A DNA stretch of 19,212 bases from Adhaeribacter sp. Lineage in GTDB: Bacteria; Bacteroidota; Bacteroidia; Cytophagales; Hymenobacteraceae. Below, piece by piece: positions 8,114 to 16,710 of the stretch; the first letter of the stretch is position 1; the number at the start of each line of letters is the position of its first letter. The stretch spans positions 1 through 19,212 of the forward strand of contig JAQBNV010000238.1 of the NCBI GenBank assembly GCA_028288395.1, written 5' to 3'. A program made the position numbers and the translations under genes. The notes under the pieces are model-generated. The model was not told the DNA's origin. It was given only the letters and a program-made list of their open reading frames with translations, and ran no database searches.

Positions 8114-8263
8114 ATATTTTAATTTAAAATTAAATTAAGTTAAGTATTCTTCGCACACCAGATAACTTAAATAAACCTTTTAAGCAGCACTTTTAGGATT
8201 TTTTTCCCGCCAGAATTAGGAATTTCGGCTTCAGGCGAACTGGTGTCCTGCTTAGTTGTAAAA

Positions 8264-8290
8264 GATCAGGCGCGTATGTTTTGCCTGATT
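8264..8290 (-). terminator. Weak intrinsic terminator after the serine hydrolase gene
   Basis: Minus strand ATCAGGC (8289-8283) and GCCTGAT (8271-8265) make a perfect 7-bp stem with an 11-nt loop, followed by CTTTTAC. The 5' arm overlaps the stop codon of the hydrolase gene. It would separate that gene from the trp promoter about 150 bp further on. The short U run makes it a modest candidate. Confidence 0.5.
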
Positions 8291-9881
8291 AGCTGATTAA
8301 TTTACCCTCCAGCACCGGCCTTACTCCTGCCCGGCCGGGGGATTTTACCGCAATGCTGTTTTTGAACGACAATCGCACCGTATCGTTTTTAAAATGACAG
8401 GTAACCTGGTCGGAATGCGGCGTATCGTAAAATGCCCAAGTCATTACAAATGTTTCGGGGTCCTGCCACGTACCAAAAGCTGCCACTTTTAACTTGGCAT
8501 CCTCTAACGGATTTCTTAGCGGAATAAATTTTGGCGGATTACCAGGCATATGGGTCTGGCCTTTAACCCATTTCTGAAGCCCACAAATAATAGTATGCTC
8601 CCCTTGCTCATCTTTTAAGCTAAACGTGCACGTATTTTTGTCAAAGTTGAAGCTTACACTTTGGGCATTTAAGGTGTTTTCTGCCAGTTTATAGGCTTTA
8701 CCTGAACTATTGAAGTTCGGAGAAGGCCGGATAGCGTTAATGGCCGGCAGCAGGGTAAGGTTTTTTAATTTTTGCTGAAGCGCTGTTTGGCCTGATTTAT
8801 TCGGGGGTAGCGGCGCCTTTTCTAAACCCGGCAATAAGTGTTCCCATACCTGGTTCATAATAGCCTGCATGTCGTGGGTTTCACCGGTCATGGCCACCAC
8901 GGCATCTTGTTCCGGCATTACTATACAGTATTGCCCCATGGCACCATCGGCACGATATGCATTGTGCCGGCACCGCCAGAACTGGTAGCCATAACCCTGG
9001 TTCCATTCGTGGGCCGGAGTCTGGGTGGGACTATTGGGAACCTGAAAAGCAGTAGCTTCATCAATCCACCGGGCTGGTAAAAGTTGTTTTCCGTTCCATT
9101 TCCCTTTTTGCAGGTAAAACTGACCAAACTTGGCTATATCTTCGGTTTTTAGGCGCAATCCAAAACCACCGGTATTTATACCTGCCGGATCATTTTCCCA
9201 GTCGGCTCCGGTGATGTTCAGGGGCTGGAACAGGCGGGGCGTTAAATAATTTAAAACTGTTTTACTGGTAACCCGTTGCAGGATGGCCGAAAGCATATAT
9301 GTAGCCCCGGTATTGTATAAAAAATAGGTGCCGGGTTCCCGTTCCACCAGTAAAGAGAGAAATGCTTCCGCCCAGCCACCTTCTTTTTGCAGTAATAAAG
9401 GCCCCAAGGTATCTTTTTCGTGGCCGGAAGTCATGGTTAGCAAATCTTTCAGGCGCATGGCCGCGAGGTGGGCACTTACCTTTTCGGGTTTCTCTGCCGG
9501 AAAAAAGGAAATAACTTTATCTTCGGTTTTTAAAAGCCCCTCGGCAACGGCAAACCCAATCGCCGTAGACGTAAAGCTTTTGCTTAACGAAAAGAGGGTA
9601 TGGGGCAAATCAGCGTTATAAGGGTCCCACCAGCCTTCGGCAATTACTTTTCCGTGCCGGACCACCATTAAGCTATGTAAACCTAAGTTTTGTTTTTCAG
9701 TTGCTTCTACAAAAGCCTGGATATGCGCCGAAGAAAGCCCTTGCAATTCCGGCAGACTGCGCGGAAGAGCACCGGCTTTACTCCCTTCAGCCCATAAATC
9801 ATGCGGTAGAAAGGGCAAAATACTTATACCCGCCACGCCCACGCTTATATTTTTGAGGAATTTTCTTCGGTCTGCGATCAT
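8289..9881 (-). CDS. Tat-exported serine hydrolase, class C beta-lactamase / penicillin-binding protein family
   Basis: 530 residues. The N-terminus MIADRRKFLKNISVG followed by a hydrophobic stretch and ending near LWAEG is a twin-arginine signal, so the folded enzyme is exported. The beta-lactamase domain covers about 40-360: nucleophile motif SLSK with S98 and K101, YNTG at 189-192 (the YxN-equivalent form common in COG1680 esterase-like members), and RADGAMGQY in place of the third KTG/HxG motif. Residues about 380-530 form an extra C-terminal beta-rich domain found in some family members, of unknown role. The substrate cannot be read from sequence: esterase, D-amino acid peptidase and beta-lactamase are all possible, and true beta-lactamase activity is the least likely. 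It stands alone, divergent from the maltose genes. Confidence 0.9.
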   Translation of the reverse strand: MIADRRKFLKNISVGVAGISILPFLPHDLWAEGSKAGALPRSLPELQGLSSAHIQAFVEATEKQNLGLHSLMVVRHGKVIAEGWWDPYNADLPHTLFSLSKSFTSTAIGFAVAEGLLKTEDKVISFFPAEKPEKVSAHLAAMRLKDLLTMTSGHEKDTLGPLLLQKEGGWAEAFLSLLVEREPGTYFLYNTGATYMLSAILQRVTSKTVLNYLTPRLFQPLNITGADWENDPAGINTGGFGLRLKTEDIAKFGQFYLQKGKWNGKQLLPARWIDEATAFQVPNSPTQTPAHEWNQGYGYQFWRCRHNAYRADGAMGQYCIVMPEQDAVVAMTGETHDMQAIMNQVWEHLLPGLEKAPLPPNKSGQTALQQKLKNLTLLPAINAIRPSPNFNSSGKAYKLAENTLNAQSVSFNFDKNTCTFSLKDEQGEHTIICGLQKWVKGQTHMPGNPPKFIPLRNPLEDAKLKVAAFGTWQDPETFVMTWAFYDTPHSDQVTCHFKNDTVRLSFKNSIAVKSPGRAGVRPVLEGKLIS

Positions 9882-9952
9882 CTGGATTACCTTTATGAAT
9901 TAATAATTTAATATACTTTTTTTCTGAAAGCAGTGACCGCTAACAGCAGTTG

Positions 9953-10255
9953 CCGGATTATAAATATTTTGGCGAATTACGCTTAGGGCAAATAAAAAAA
10001 CAATCAATTGATTAGCGGGCAATAGCTATTCTGGGAGGCGGCTGGCAAATTTCCTGCTGCTAATCCGGCCTAAAACTATTAAGTTCGCTACCGATACCCG
10101 GTCGGCAACTGATTTTGGAGCGTAACGTTTCATTAACCGCAACCAAGTCACCAGGTAAAACCAGGATAAAAAGTCAGAAATTGCCTGTGACGCTGACCTT
10201 ATAGACCGGACTGGAGAAATAAAGCGATTAAAAATAATCATTCCGGATTATAAAT
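9953..10255. repeat. 13-bp direct repeat CCGGATTATAAAT, two copies 277 bp apart
   Basis: Identical copies at 9953-9965 and 10243-10255 bracket a 277-bp stretch that contains only an unconvincing frame. No terminal inverted repeats or transposase are present. It may be a decayed insertion scar, a pair of binding sites for one regulator, or coincidence. Confidence 0.45.
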
Positions 10256-10260
10256 CGGGG

Positions 10261-10290
10261 TAAACCACAAAAATATAAACCACAAAAAAT
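10261..10290. repeat. Tandem 15-bp repeat upstream of pgmB
   Basis: TAAACCACAAAAATA at 10261-10275 is followed directly by TAAACCACAAAAAAT at 10276-10290 (first 13 bases identical). It lies 59 bp before the pgmB ATG, where an activator or repressor site for the maltose genes would be expected. No known operator consensus was recognised. Confidence 0.5.
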
Positions 10291-10349
10291 CATCTGGCAA
10301 TGTGGGCTTACAGCCCGGCCCGGAAGAAATAATCTGCTATTAAAAAAAC

Positions 10350-11009
10350 ATGACTAATATTGAAGCTTGTATATTCGACCTGGACGGGGTTATTGTGGAC
10401 ACAGCCGTTTACCATTTTAAAGCCTGGAAAAACCTGGCCGACGAACTAGGCATTGATTTTACCGAAGAACACAACGAACGGCTGAAAGGTGTTAGCCGGA
10501 TGCGCTCCCTCGAAATAATTCTCGAAATAGGTTCGCTGGACTTACCGGCAGTTGAAAAGGAAAAACTGGCCTTCCGGAAAAATACAGAATACCTGGAACT
10601 AGTAAACCAGATGACAGCGGCCGAAATATTACCGGGAGTAACCACCTTTTTAGCGGACTTAAAGGTCCGGGGAATAAAAATTGCTTTGGGCTCGGCCAGT
10701 AAAAATGCCCGCACTATTCTGGAGAAAATCAACTTACTAAATCAGTTCGAAGCAATTGTAGACGGAACTCTGGTGCAAAAAGCCAAACCCGACCCGGAAG
10801 TATTTTTGCTGGCTGCGCGTTTGCTGGGCGTTGCCCCCGAACATTGCGTTGTTTTTGAAGATGCCCTGGCCGGCGTAGCGGCCGCCAAAAATGCCGGCAT
10901 GTATTGCGTTGGCGTAGGGAAACCCGAAATATTATCTCAAGCTGATCAGGTTATTTCCTCTTTTGAAGGTTTTTCCCTGGAGCATATTAAAACAGATATT
11001 CCTGCTTAA
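10350..11009 (+). CDS. pgmB: Beta-phosphoglucomutase
   Basis: Converts beta-glucose-1-phosphate, the product of the neighbouring GH65 phosphorylase, to glucose-6-phosphate via beta-glucose-1,6-bisphosphate. HAD superfamily subfamily IA, 219 residues, cytosolic. Nucleophile and acid/base D10 and D12 in FDLDGVIVDTA, H22 and R50 (LKGVSR) in the cap domain where the Lactococcus enzyme has its substrate residues, motif II GSAS (114-117), K146 in AKPDPE, and motif III E170/D171 in FEDALAG. This residue set fits beta-PGM rather than a generic HAD phosphatase, and the GH65 gene 99 bp downstream supports it. The gap to GH65 contains a weak bulged hairpin at 11059-11074 followed by TTTTT. Confidence 0.94.
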   Translation: MTNIEACIFDLDGVIVDTAVYHFKAWKNLADELGIDFTEEHNERLKGVSRMRSLEIILEIGSLDLPAVEKEKLAFRKNTEYLELVNQMTAAEILPGVTTFLADLKVRGIKIALGSASKNARTILEKINLLNQFEAIVDGTLVQKAKPDPEVFLLAARLLGVAPEHCVVFEDALAGVAAAKNAGMYCVGVGKPEILSQADQVISSFEGFSLEHIKTDIPA

Positions 11010-11108
11010 AACCAAATTTCTCCGAGTCTTTTATATAAGCAATTCGAATAAGAACGGCGTAGCGGCAAGCTTACTTTTTAACTTAAAATCAAAACAATAA
11101 AGCTTAAA

Positions 11109-13430
11109 ATGAAGCAATATTTAACGATAAATGAATGGTCTATTATTGAAGATGGCTTTCACCCGGAATATAATAAAATCAGCGAAAGCGTGTGCAGCAT
11201 TGGCAATGGCCGCATGGGCCAGCGGGCCAACTTCGAAGAAAAATATTCCGGCGAAACCCTGCCGGGCCATTACGTAGCGGGAATTTATTACCCCGATAAA
11301 ACCCGGGTGGGCTGGTGGAAAAATGGTTACCCCGAATACTTTGCTAAAATATTAAATGCCCCCAGTTGGATTGGCATTGACGTGGAAATTGATGGGGAAG
11401 TGCTTGATTTAGCCACTTGCCAGGTGCAGGATTTCCGGCGCGAACTGAACATGCGCGAAGGCTATCTCGAACGCACCTTCCGGGCGCAGCTACCCAGCGG
11501 AAAATTGGTTGAAGTATCCTCTTTACGTTTTACCAGTATTGCCGACGACGAATTAGGTGCCATCCGTTATGCCATTATGCCGCTAAATTTCAGCGGTTCC
11601 ATTACCATGGCTCCTTACCTGGATGCCGGCATCAAAAATGCGGACGCGAATTACGACGAGCGGTTTTGGCTGCCTATCGCGCGGGAAGTAGAAGCGGGTA
11701 GCGGCTATATAACTGCCGAAACCAAAAAAACGGCCTTCCAGGTTTGCACCGGCATGCGCCTGCAACTCGAAAAAGACGGGACCGGCGTTGAAACCACTTT
11801 AGAATTAATCGAGCGGGAAGATTTTATTAGCAACCGCATTACCGCTCCCGTGGAGGAAGGAGAGCAACTGGTGCTTTATAAATACGCAGCCGTGGTTTCT
11901 TCGGAAAATTATGCTAACAATAAATTAATTATTGCCTGTAACCTGGCTCTGGACCGGGCTGTGCAAATTGGGTTTGCCGAAATGCTGAATGCGCAGGCCG
12001 CTGTGTGGGCCGAGAAATGGCAGGACAGCGATATTATTATTAAGGGTGATGCTGCGGCCCAGCAGGGCATCCGGTTTAATATTTTTCAACTAAATCAGAC
12101 TTACACCGGTGAAGACGAGCGCTTAAATATTGGCCCGAAAGGCTTTACCGGTGAAAAATACGGCGGCACGACTTACTGGGACACCGAGGCTTATTGTCTG
12201 CCTTTTTACCTCGCCACCGCCGATCAGCAGGTAGCCCGAAATTTACTTGTTTACCGGTACAAGCACCTGCCCAAAGCTATCGAAAATGCCCAGAAGCTAG
12301 GCTTTACGGGTGGGGCCGCCCTCTACCCCATGGTTACCATTAACGGAGAGGAATGTCATAACGAGTGGGAAATCACTTTTGAAGAAATTCACCGGAACGG
12401 CGCCATAGCCTTTGCCATTTACGATTATATCCGCTACACCGGCGATGCAGAATACTTAAATCAATACGGGCTGGAAGTTTTAGTCGGCATTTCGCGGTTC
12501 TGGGCGCAGCGCGTGCATCTATCCAACGAAAAGAACCAGTACGTAATGCTGGGGGTAACCGGGCCAAACGAATATGAAAACAACATAAACAACAACTGGT
12601 ATACCTCTACTATTGCCACCTGGACCCTGGAATATACCCTATCGGCGCTGCAGCAGGTAAAACAATCGGCGCCGGCGCGTTATGCCGAACTGCGGCAAAT
12701 TTTAAACCTGGACGAAGAGAATGAATCGTCAAAATGGCAGGATATTATTAATAACATGTATTACCCCGTAGACGAAAAACTGAGAATATTTTTGCAACAG
12801 GACGGGTACTTAGACAAAGAGCAAATATTGGTAAAAGACCTGGACCCGAGTCAGCGCCCGATTAACCAAAAGTGGTCCTGGGACCGGATTCTGCGGTCTT
12901 GCTTTATAAAACAAGCCGATGTGTTGCAGGGCATTTACCTTTTCGAAGAACGGTATGATGCCGATACCATCCGGCGCAATTTTGATTTCTACGAGCCCCG
13001 TACCGTGCACGAATCTTCTCTGTCGCCGTGCGTACACGCCATCCTGGCCGCTAAAATCGGCGATGAAGAAAAGGCCTACGATTTTTACCTGCGCACTGCC
13101 CGGCTCGACCTGGACGATTATAACAACGATACCGAAGATGGTTGCCATATAACCAGCATGGCTGGCACCTGGATGTCGGTGGTAAAAGGTTTTGGCGGGA
13201 TGCGGGTACTAAAAGACCAACTGCATTTTCACCCCTTTATTCCGAAACAATGGCAGTCCTATACTTTTAAAATAAAGTTCCGGGGCCACCAAATCGATAT
13301 AACCGTTACCCAAGCCACCATCAAAATAATAAACCAGGCCGATAAACCGCTGGCGTTCTTTCTCTACGGAAACCCCCAGAATATCGCGGCGAATAATATC
13401 CTGAATATCAGCCGTCAAATACCAGCATAA
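11109..13430 (+). CDS. GH65 maltose phosphorylase
   Basis: Reversible phosphorolysis of maltose to beta-glucose-1-phosphate and glucose in the cytosol. 773 residues with no signal peptide. Order: N-terminal beta-sandwich, helical linker, (alpha/alpha)6 catalytic barrel from about 315, C-terminal beta sheet. The catalytic acid is E488 in VTGPNEYENN. The specificity loop reads ECHNEWEITFEEIHRNG (415-431); His-x-Glu here (H417, E419) marks maltose phosphorylases rather than trehalose or kojibiose phosphorylases. The phosphate site is TVHESSLS (632-639, H634, S636-S637). Between pgmB and a GH13 amylase, the usual Bacteroidota maltose gene set. Lactobacilli call this mapA; I leave the symbol empty because naming in this phylum varies. 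Confidence 0.94.
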   Translation: MKQYLTINEWSIIEDGFHPEYNKISESVCSIGNGRMGQRANFEEKYSGETLPGHYVAGIYYPDKTRVGWWKNGYPEYFAKILNAPSWIGIDVEIDGEVLDLATCQVQDFRRELNMREGYLERTFRAQLPSGKLVEVSSLRFTSIADDELGAIRYAIMPLNFSGSITMAPYLDAGIKNADANYDERFWLPIAREVEAGSGYITAETKKTAFQVCTGMRLQLEKDGTGVETTLELIEREDFISNRITAPVEEGEQLVLYKYAAVVSSENYANNKLIIACNLALDRAVQIGFAEMLNAQAAVWAEKWQDSDIIIKGDAAAQQGIRFNIFQLNQTYTGEDERLNIGPKGFTGEKYGGTTYWDTEAYCLPFYLATADQQVARNLLVYRYKHLPKAIENAQKLGFTGGAALYPMVTINGEECHNEWEITFEEIHRNGAIAFAIYDYIRYTGDAEYLNQYGLEVLVGISRFWAQRVHLSNEKNQYVMLGVTGPNEYENNINNNWYTSTIATWTLEYTLSALQQVKQSAPARYAELRQILNLDEENESSKWQDIINNMYYPVDEKLRIFLQQDGYLDKEQILVKDLDPSQRPINQKWSWDRILRSCFIKQADVLQGIYLFEERYDADTIRRNFDFYEPRTVHESSLSPCVHAILAAKIGDEEKAYDFYLRTARLDLDDYNNDTEDGCHITSMAGTWMSVVKGFGGMRVLKDQLHFHPFIPKQWQSYTFKIKFRGHQIDITVTQATIKIINQADKPLAFFLYGNPQNIAANNILNISRQIPA

Positions 13431-13445
13431 CCTTGAGATTCCTGC

Positions 13446-13522
13446 CTTTTCCGATAGCCAGCCTTAAACCGGCTGTCGGGAAAGAGGCACTTATCTTAAA
13501 CCCCGGATTTAATTGGTCCGGG
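13446..13522 (+). promoter_or_regulatory. Two consecutive hairpins in the GH65-GH13 gap
   Basis: Hairpin 1 pairs 13446-13459 with 13471-13484: 14 bp, two G-U pairs, an 11-nt loop. Hairpin 2 pairs CCCGGA (13502-13507) with TCCGGG (13517-13522) around a 9-nt loop. Neither is followed by a U run, so they do not look like ordinary terminators. An mRNA-processing or stability role that sets the ratio of phosphorylase to amylase is inference. Confidence 0.55.
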
Positions 13523-13589
13523 TCTTATCCATTTAGATAATACCCCGTACAAGCAATTTAATCTGCTTGCTGCTAACTTTTTTTAACTT

Positions 13590-15395
13590 ATGTCGCTTCA
13601 TATTACCCAACTAACAGAAATATCCGAAGAAAGAACTTTACCCCTGGCACCCGATAATTATTCGGAGGAGCCGGTGAAAGATAACAAATTGATAATTTAT
13701 CAAATTTTTACCCGTCTGTTTGGCAACAAAAATACGACGAATAAATATTATGGCACTTTGGCCGAAAATGGGGTTGGTAAATTTAATGATATCACCGAAA
13801 AATCCCTGACTGAAATTAAAAAAATGGGCGTCACGCACGTTTGGTATACCGGCATTATCGAACACGCTACCCTGACGGATTATACGGCCTACGGCATTAA
13901 AAACGACCATCCTGCCGTAGTGAAAGGCCGGGCAGGTTCGCCGTATGCCATCAGAGATTATTACGATGTGCACCCTGATTTGGCGGTTAATGTCAAAAAC
14001 CGGATGGGCGAGTTTCAGGACTTGGTAGACCGAACCCATAAACAAGGTTTAAAGGTGATAATTGATTTTGTGCCCAACCACGTAGCCCGTACCTATCACG
14101 CTGATGTCCGCCCGTCCGGTACCGAATATTTTGGTGCCAGCGACAACAATCAGGTTTCTTTTCATCCCCAGAATAATTTTTATTACCTGCCGGGCCAATC
14201 ATTGGTTGTTCCGGAGGGAAATAACCTCTTAAGTGAACAGGAGGTACTGCCCTACCAGGAAAACCCGGCCAAGGTCACCGGCAACGATGTATTTTCGGCC
14301 ACCCCTTCGGTTAACGATTGGTACGAAACCATAAAGCTAAATTACGGGGTAGATATTCAGGAAAACCGCACCCACCATTTCGATCCCATACCCGACACAT
14401 GGCAAAAAATGCGCGACATTCTCTTATTCTGGGCGCAGAAAGGGGTAGATGGCTTCCGGTGCGACATGGCCGAAATGGTGCCGGTCGAGTTTTGGGGTTG
14501 GGTGATACCCCAGGTAAAAGCCCGGCACGAAGCTATTACTTTTACAGCCGAAATTTATAATCCGCTCGCCTATCACAAATATATTCAGATTGGCCGATTT
14601 GATTTCCTGTACGATAAGGTGGGCTTATACGATAGCCTCCGCCGCCTGATGGAAGGGCATGGCACAACTACCGATATTATTAAATCCTGGAAAGCAGAAT
14701 CCCGGGGTATCGCGTCGCACATGCTGCGGTTCCTGGAAAACCACGACGAACAGCGCATTGCCTCCCATTATTTTGCCGGCACTCCCTGGGCCGCCATCCC
14801 AGCCATGACCGTAGCCGCTACGCTCGCCTCCGGACCGGTAATGTTGTATTTTGGTCAGGAAGTAGGCGAGCCGGGGAAAGGCTCGGAAGGCTTTCAGGGC
14901 GAAGACGGACGGACTACCATATTTGATTACTGGGGCGTACCGGAACACCAGAAGTGGATGAACAACGGCCAGTTCGATGGCGGCGGACTCAGCCCGGAGC
15001 AGCAAAATTTAAGAAGTTTCTACGGGAGATTATTAAACCTGACCCGGGAAGAGGAAGCGTTAAGAGCCGGTCGGTTTTACCAAATGCATCCCTACTCAAT
15101 AGAGGACCATGGCCAAAGCAATCATAAGCTTTACAGCTATATCCGCTATACCGCTAAAAAGAAAATATTAGTGGTAGTAAATTTCGACCAGCACCAAAAT
15201 ATTAACACCACTATTCCAGTTTACGAACCTGAACTTCAACTTTTGGCCTACAAAGGCAAAAGGCTGGTCATAAAGGATTTATTAGGTTTTTCCCCGGATG
15301 CCAAAGCAGTTTTTGCTACTTCAGAAAAAATGGGCCATATTAAGTTAAAGTTACCGCCGGGGAGTGCCTATATTTTTAATATCTCCCCAGAATAA
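13590..15395 (+). CDS. GH13 alpha-amylase family glycosidase, cytosolic
   Basis: Retaining alpha-glucan hydrolase or transferase, 601 residues, without a signal peptide, so it acts on imported maltodextrins. The four GH13 signature regions are in order: I, DFVPNH (159-164); II, GFRCDMAE (288-295) with nucleophile D292; III, FTAEIY (318-323) with acid/base E321; IV, FLENHDEQR (381-389) with D386. An N-terminal stretch of about 30 residues precedes the barrel start LIIYQIFTRLFG, and the C-terminal beta domain begins near 500. The exact activity (amylase, alpha-glucosidase, maltogenic) cannot be fixed from motifs. It is last in the pgmB-GH65-GH13 set; 159 bp with two hairpins separate it from GH65. 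A promoter of its own was not seen. Confidence 0.92.
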   Translation: MSLHITQLTEISEERTLPLAPDNYSEEPVKDNKLIIYQIFTRLFGNKNTTNKYYGTLAENGVGKFNDITEKSLTEIKKMGVTHVWYTGIIEHATLTDYTAYGIKNDHPAVVKGRAGSPYAIRDYYDVHPDLAVNVKNRMGEFQDLVDRTHKQGLKVIIDFVPNHVARTYHADVRPSGTEYFGASDNNQVSFHPQNNFYYLPGQSLVVPEGNNLLSEQEVLPYQENPAKVTGNDVFSATPSVNDWYETIKLNYGVDIQENRTHHFDPIPDTWQKMRDILLFWAQKGVDGFRCDMAEMVPVEFWGWVIPQVKARHEAITFTAEIYNPLAYHKYIQIGRFDFLYDKVGLYDSLRRLMEGHGTTTDIIKSWKAESRGIASHMLRFLENHDEQRIASHYFAGTPWAAIPAMTVAATLASGPVMLYFGQEVGEPGKGSEGFQGEDGRTTIFDYWGVPEHQKWMNNGQFDGGGLSPEQQNLRSFYGRLLNLTREEEALRAGRFYQMHPYSIEDHGQSNHKLYSYIRYTAKKKILVVVNFDQHQNINTTIPVYEPELQLLAYKGKRLVIKDLLGFSPDAKAVFATSEKMGHIKLKLPPGSAYIFNISPE

Positions 15396-15772
15396 AGATT
15401 ACCGTCCAGCAAAAAAGGGCCGGCACTTGCCAGGAATAAATACAGAATGCTTTTTAACATACAGCCCGATTAAACCTTAATTCTGGCACATTGTTCTCTG
15501 ATTTAGATTCGTTGCTGCTTTATTTTGAACAAAAGGCAAATTAAAGAAATATTAAAAAGAAGCCCAACCAGATCGCTTTAGTTTTAAAAAAATTTAAGAT
15601 CTTTCAATTTAATACACAATTGTTATTGAATTATTAAATATTTAAATAAGTTTACAAGCCCATTGACTTTTACCGGCTGCAAAAGTGGCCAGCCGTACTA
15701 GAATAAATGGTGGGGTAAAGCAGAATATCCTTTAAATTAAAATATTAACCCAAAATATTTTCAAAACAGTCT
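15396..15772. other. Intergenic region ahead of the sugar kinase (377 bp)
   Basis: No gene or tRNA found. Very AT-rich from about 15535 to 15660. A perfect 6-bp hairpin CGGCTG/CAGCCG with a 10-nt loop lies at 15674-15695, close upstream of the kinase. A partial dyad TTCAAT...ATTGAA sits near 15603-15630. No clear terminator for the GH13 gene and no full Bacteroidota promoter were recognised, so the transcript boundary here is open. Confidence 0.6.
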
Positions 15773-16630
15773 ATGATTATTATTGCTGATGGTGGTTCTA
15801 CCAAAACGAGCTGGTGCCTGATTACAGAATCCAATTCTAAAGTCTATTTCAATACCGAAGGGTATAATCCTTATTTTTCCGACACCCCAACCATTATTTC
15901 TTCCCTGCAAAAAAGTCTGCCCGAAAACTTACAAAAAACGGATTTAACGGAAGTTCATTATTACGGTGCCGGGTGTTCTACGCCTGAAAATAACGAAATA
16001 GTCGCAGCGGCTATGCGCGCCGTTTTCACCAATGCAAAAGTAACTGTAGGCCACGATTTACTGGCTGCTGCCCGCGCCCTGCTGGGTGTAGATGCGGGTT
16101 TTGCTGCTATTCTGGGAACAGGTACGAATACTTGTTTTTACGATGGTGAAGATGTAACCTTAAACATCGATTCCTTGGGTTATTTCCTTGGCGATGAAGG
16201 CAGTGGCTCTTCTTTAGGTAAACGTCTGCTGCGGGATTATATGCGCGGTTATTTGCCCGAAGGCATGTCTAAAATATTTAAAGACACCTACGAGTTGGAC
16301 AACGAAGCCATTTTTGATCACCTTTATAACAAACCCCTGCCCAACCGTTTCCTGGCCAGCTTCAGCAAATTTTTATACGAAAACAATAACTTTTCTTACT
16401 CCCGCGAGGTGGTAAAGGAATCGTTCGATATTTTTTTCAAAAACCTGGTTTGTCACTACCCCGGTTACCAGGATCATACCTTTAACTGTGTAGGCTCGGT
16501 TGCTTATAATTTCCGGGATATTCTGGAAGAAGTCTCCCTCGAAAATGGCATGGAAATGGGTACCATCATCCGGTCACCAATAGACAACTTGGTTTACTAT
16601 CACCAGGTGCTGGCTAAAAGTAATTTATAG
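15773..16630 (+). CDS. BadF/BcrA-type sugar kinase, N-acetylglucosamine kinase-like
   Basis: ASKHA-fold ATPase of 285 residues that probably phosphorylates N-acetylglucosamine or a related hexose. The phosphate-1 motif is IADGGSTKTSW (4-14, D6), the likely catalytic base D95 is in VGHDLLAAARALLG, phosphate-2 is ILGTGTNTCFYDG (113-125), and LGYFLGDEGSGSSLG (135-149) is the family signature around the sugar site. Bacteroidota homologues are usually annotated as N-acetylglucosamine kinase. Located after the maltose genes it might instead, or also, phosphorylate the glucose released by the GH65 enzyme; that is inference. It is followed by a strong terminator. The ATG at 15773 leaves the first beta strand complete. 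Confidence 0.88.
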   Translation: MIIIADGGSTKTSWCLITESNSKVYFNTEGYNPYFSDTPTIISSLQKSLPENLQKTDLTEVHYYGAGCSTPENNEIVAAAMRAVFTNAKVTVGHDLLAAARALLGVDAGFAAILGTGTNTCFYDGEDVTLNIDSLGYFLGDEGSGSSLGKRLLRDYMRGYLPEGMSKIFKDTYELDNEAIFDHLYNKPLPNRFLASFSKFLYENNNFSYSREVVKESFDIFFKNLVCHYPGYQDHTFNCVGSVAYNFRDILEEVSLENGMEMGTIIRSPIDNLVYYHQVLAKSNL

Positions 16631-16652
16631 GTCAGTAACTTATACATACCAG

Positions 16653-16684
16653 AAGGCTTCTGTTTAACGGCAGAAGCCTTTTTT
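16653..16684 (+). terminator. Intrinsic terminator after the sugar kinase
   Basis: AAGGCTTCTG (16653-16662) and CAGAAGCCTT (16671-16680) form a perfect 10-bp stem around an 8-nt loop, followed by TTTTATTTTG. It starts 22 bp after the kinase stop codon. Confidence 0.92.
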
Positions 16685-16702
16685 ATTTTGTAGCGGCTTG
16701 GC

Positions 16703-16710
16703 TACCTTTG
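16703..16710 (+). promoter_or_regulatory. Possible -7 promoter box TACCTTTG
   Basis: A full TAnnTTTG match just after the kinase terminator. No TTTG lies 19-21 nt upstream (the region is mostly T), so only the -7 part is convincing. Transcription would begin near 16715, downstream of the first possible TTG start of the next gene, favouring a later start codon. The box overlaps the 3' arm of a small GTAGC/GCTAC hairpin (16690-16705). Confidence 0.45.

Larger units (their letters stand above)
9882..10349. other. Divergent intergenic region (468 bp)
   Basis: Lies between the divergent serine hydrolase and pgmB and must carry both promoters. I found no full TAnnTTTG box with a spaced TTTG on either strand. 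A 71-codon minus frame (10026-10241) has no recognisable motif and I do not call it. The region holds a 13-bp direct repeat (9953 and 10243), a tandem 15-bp repeat (10261-10290), and a small GGGC/GCCC hairpin at about 10302-10314, shortly upstream of pgmB. Confidence 0.7.

Noticed and set aside
10026..10241. 71-codon minus-strand frame in the divergent intergenic region
   Set aside because: No recognisable motif, basic and unstructured composition, no promoter or ribosome site, and it lies exactly between two direct repeats; most likely chance.
13638..14045. 135-codon minus-strand frame inside the GH13 gene
   Set aside because: Antisense shadow of conserved GH13 barrel sequence.
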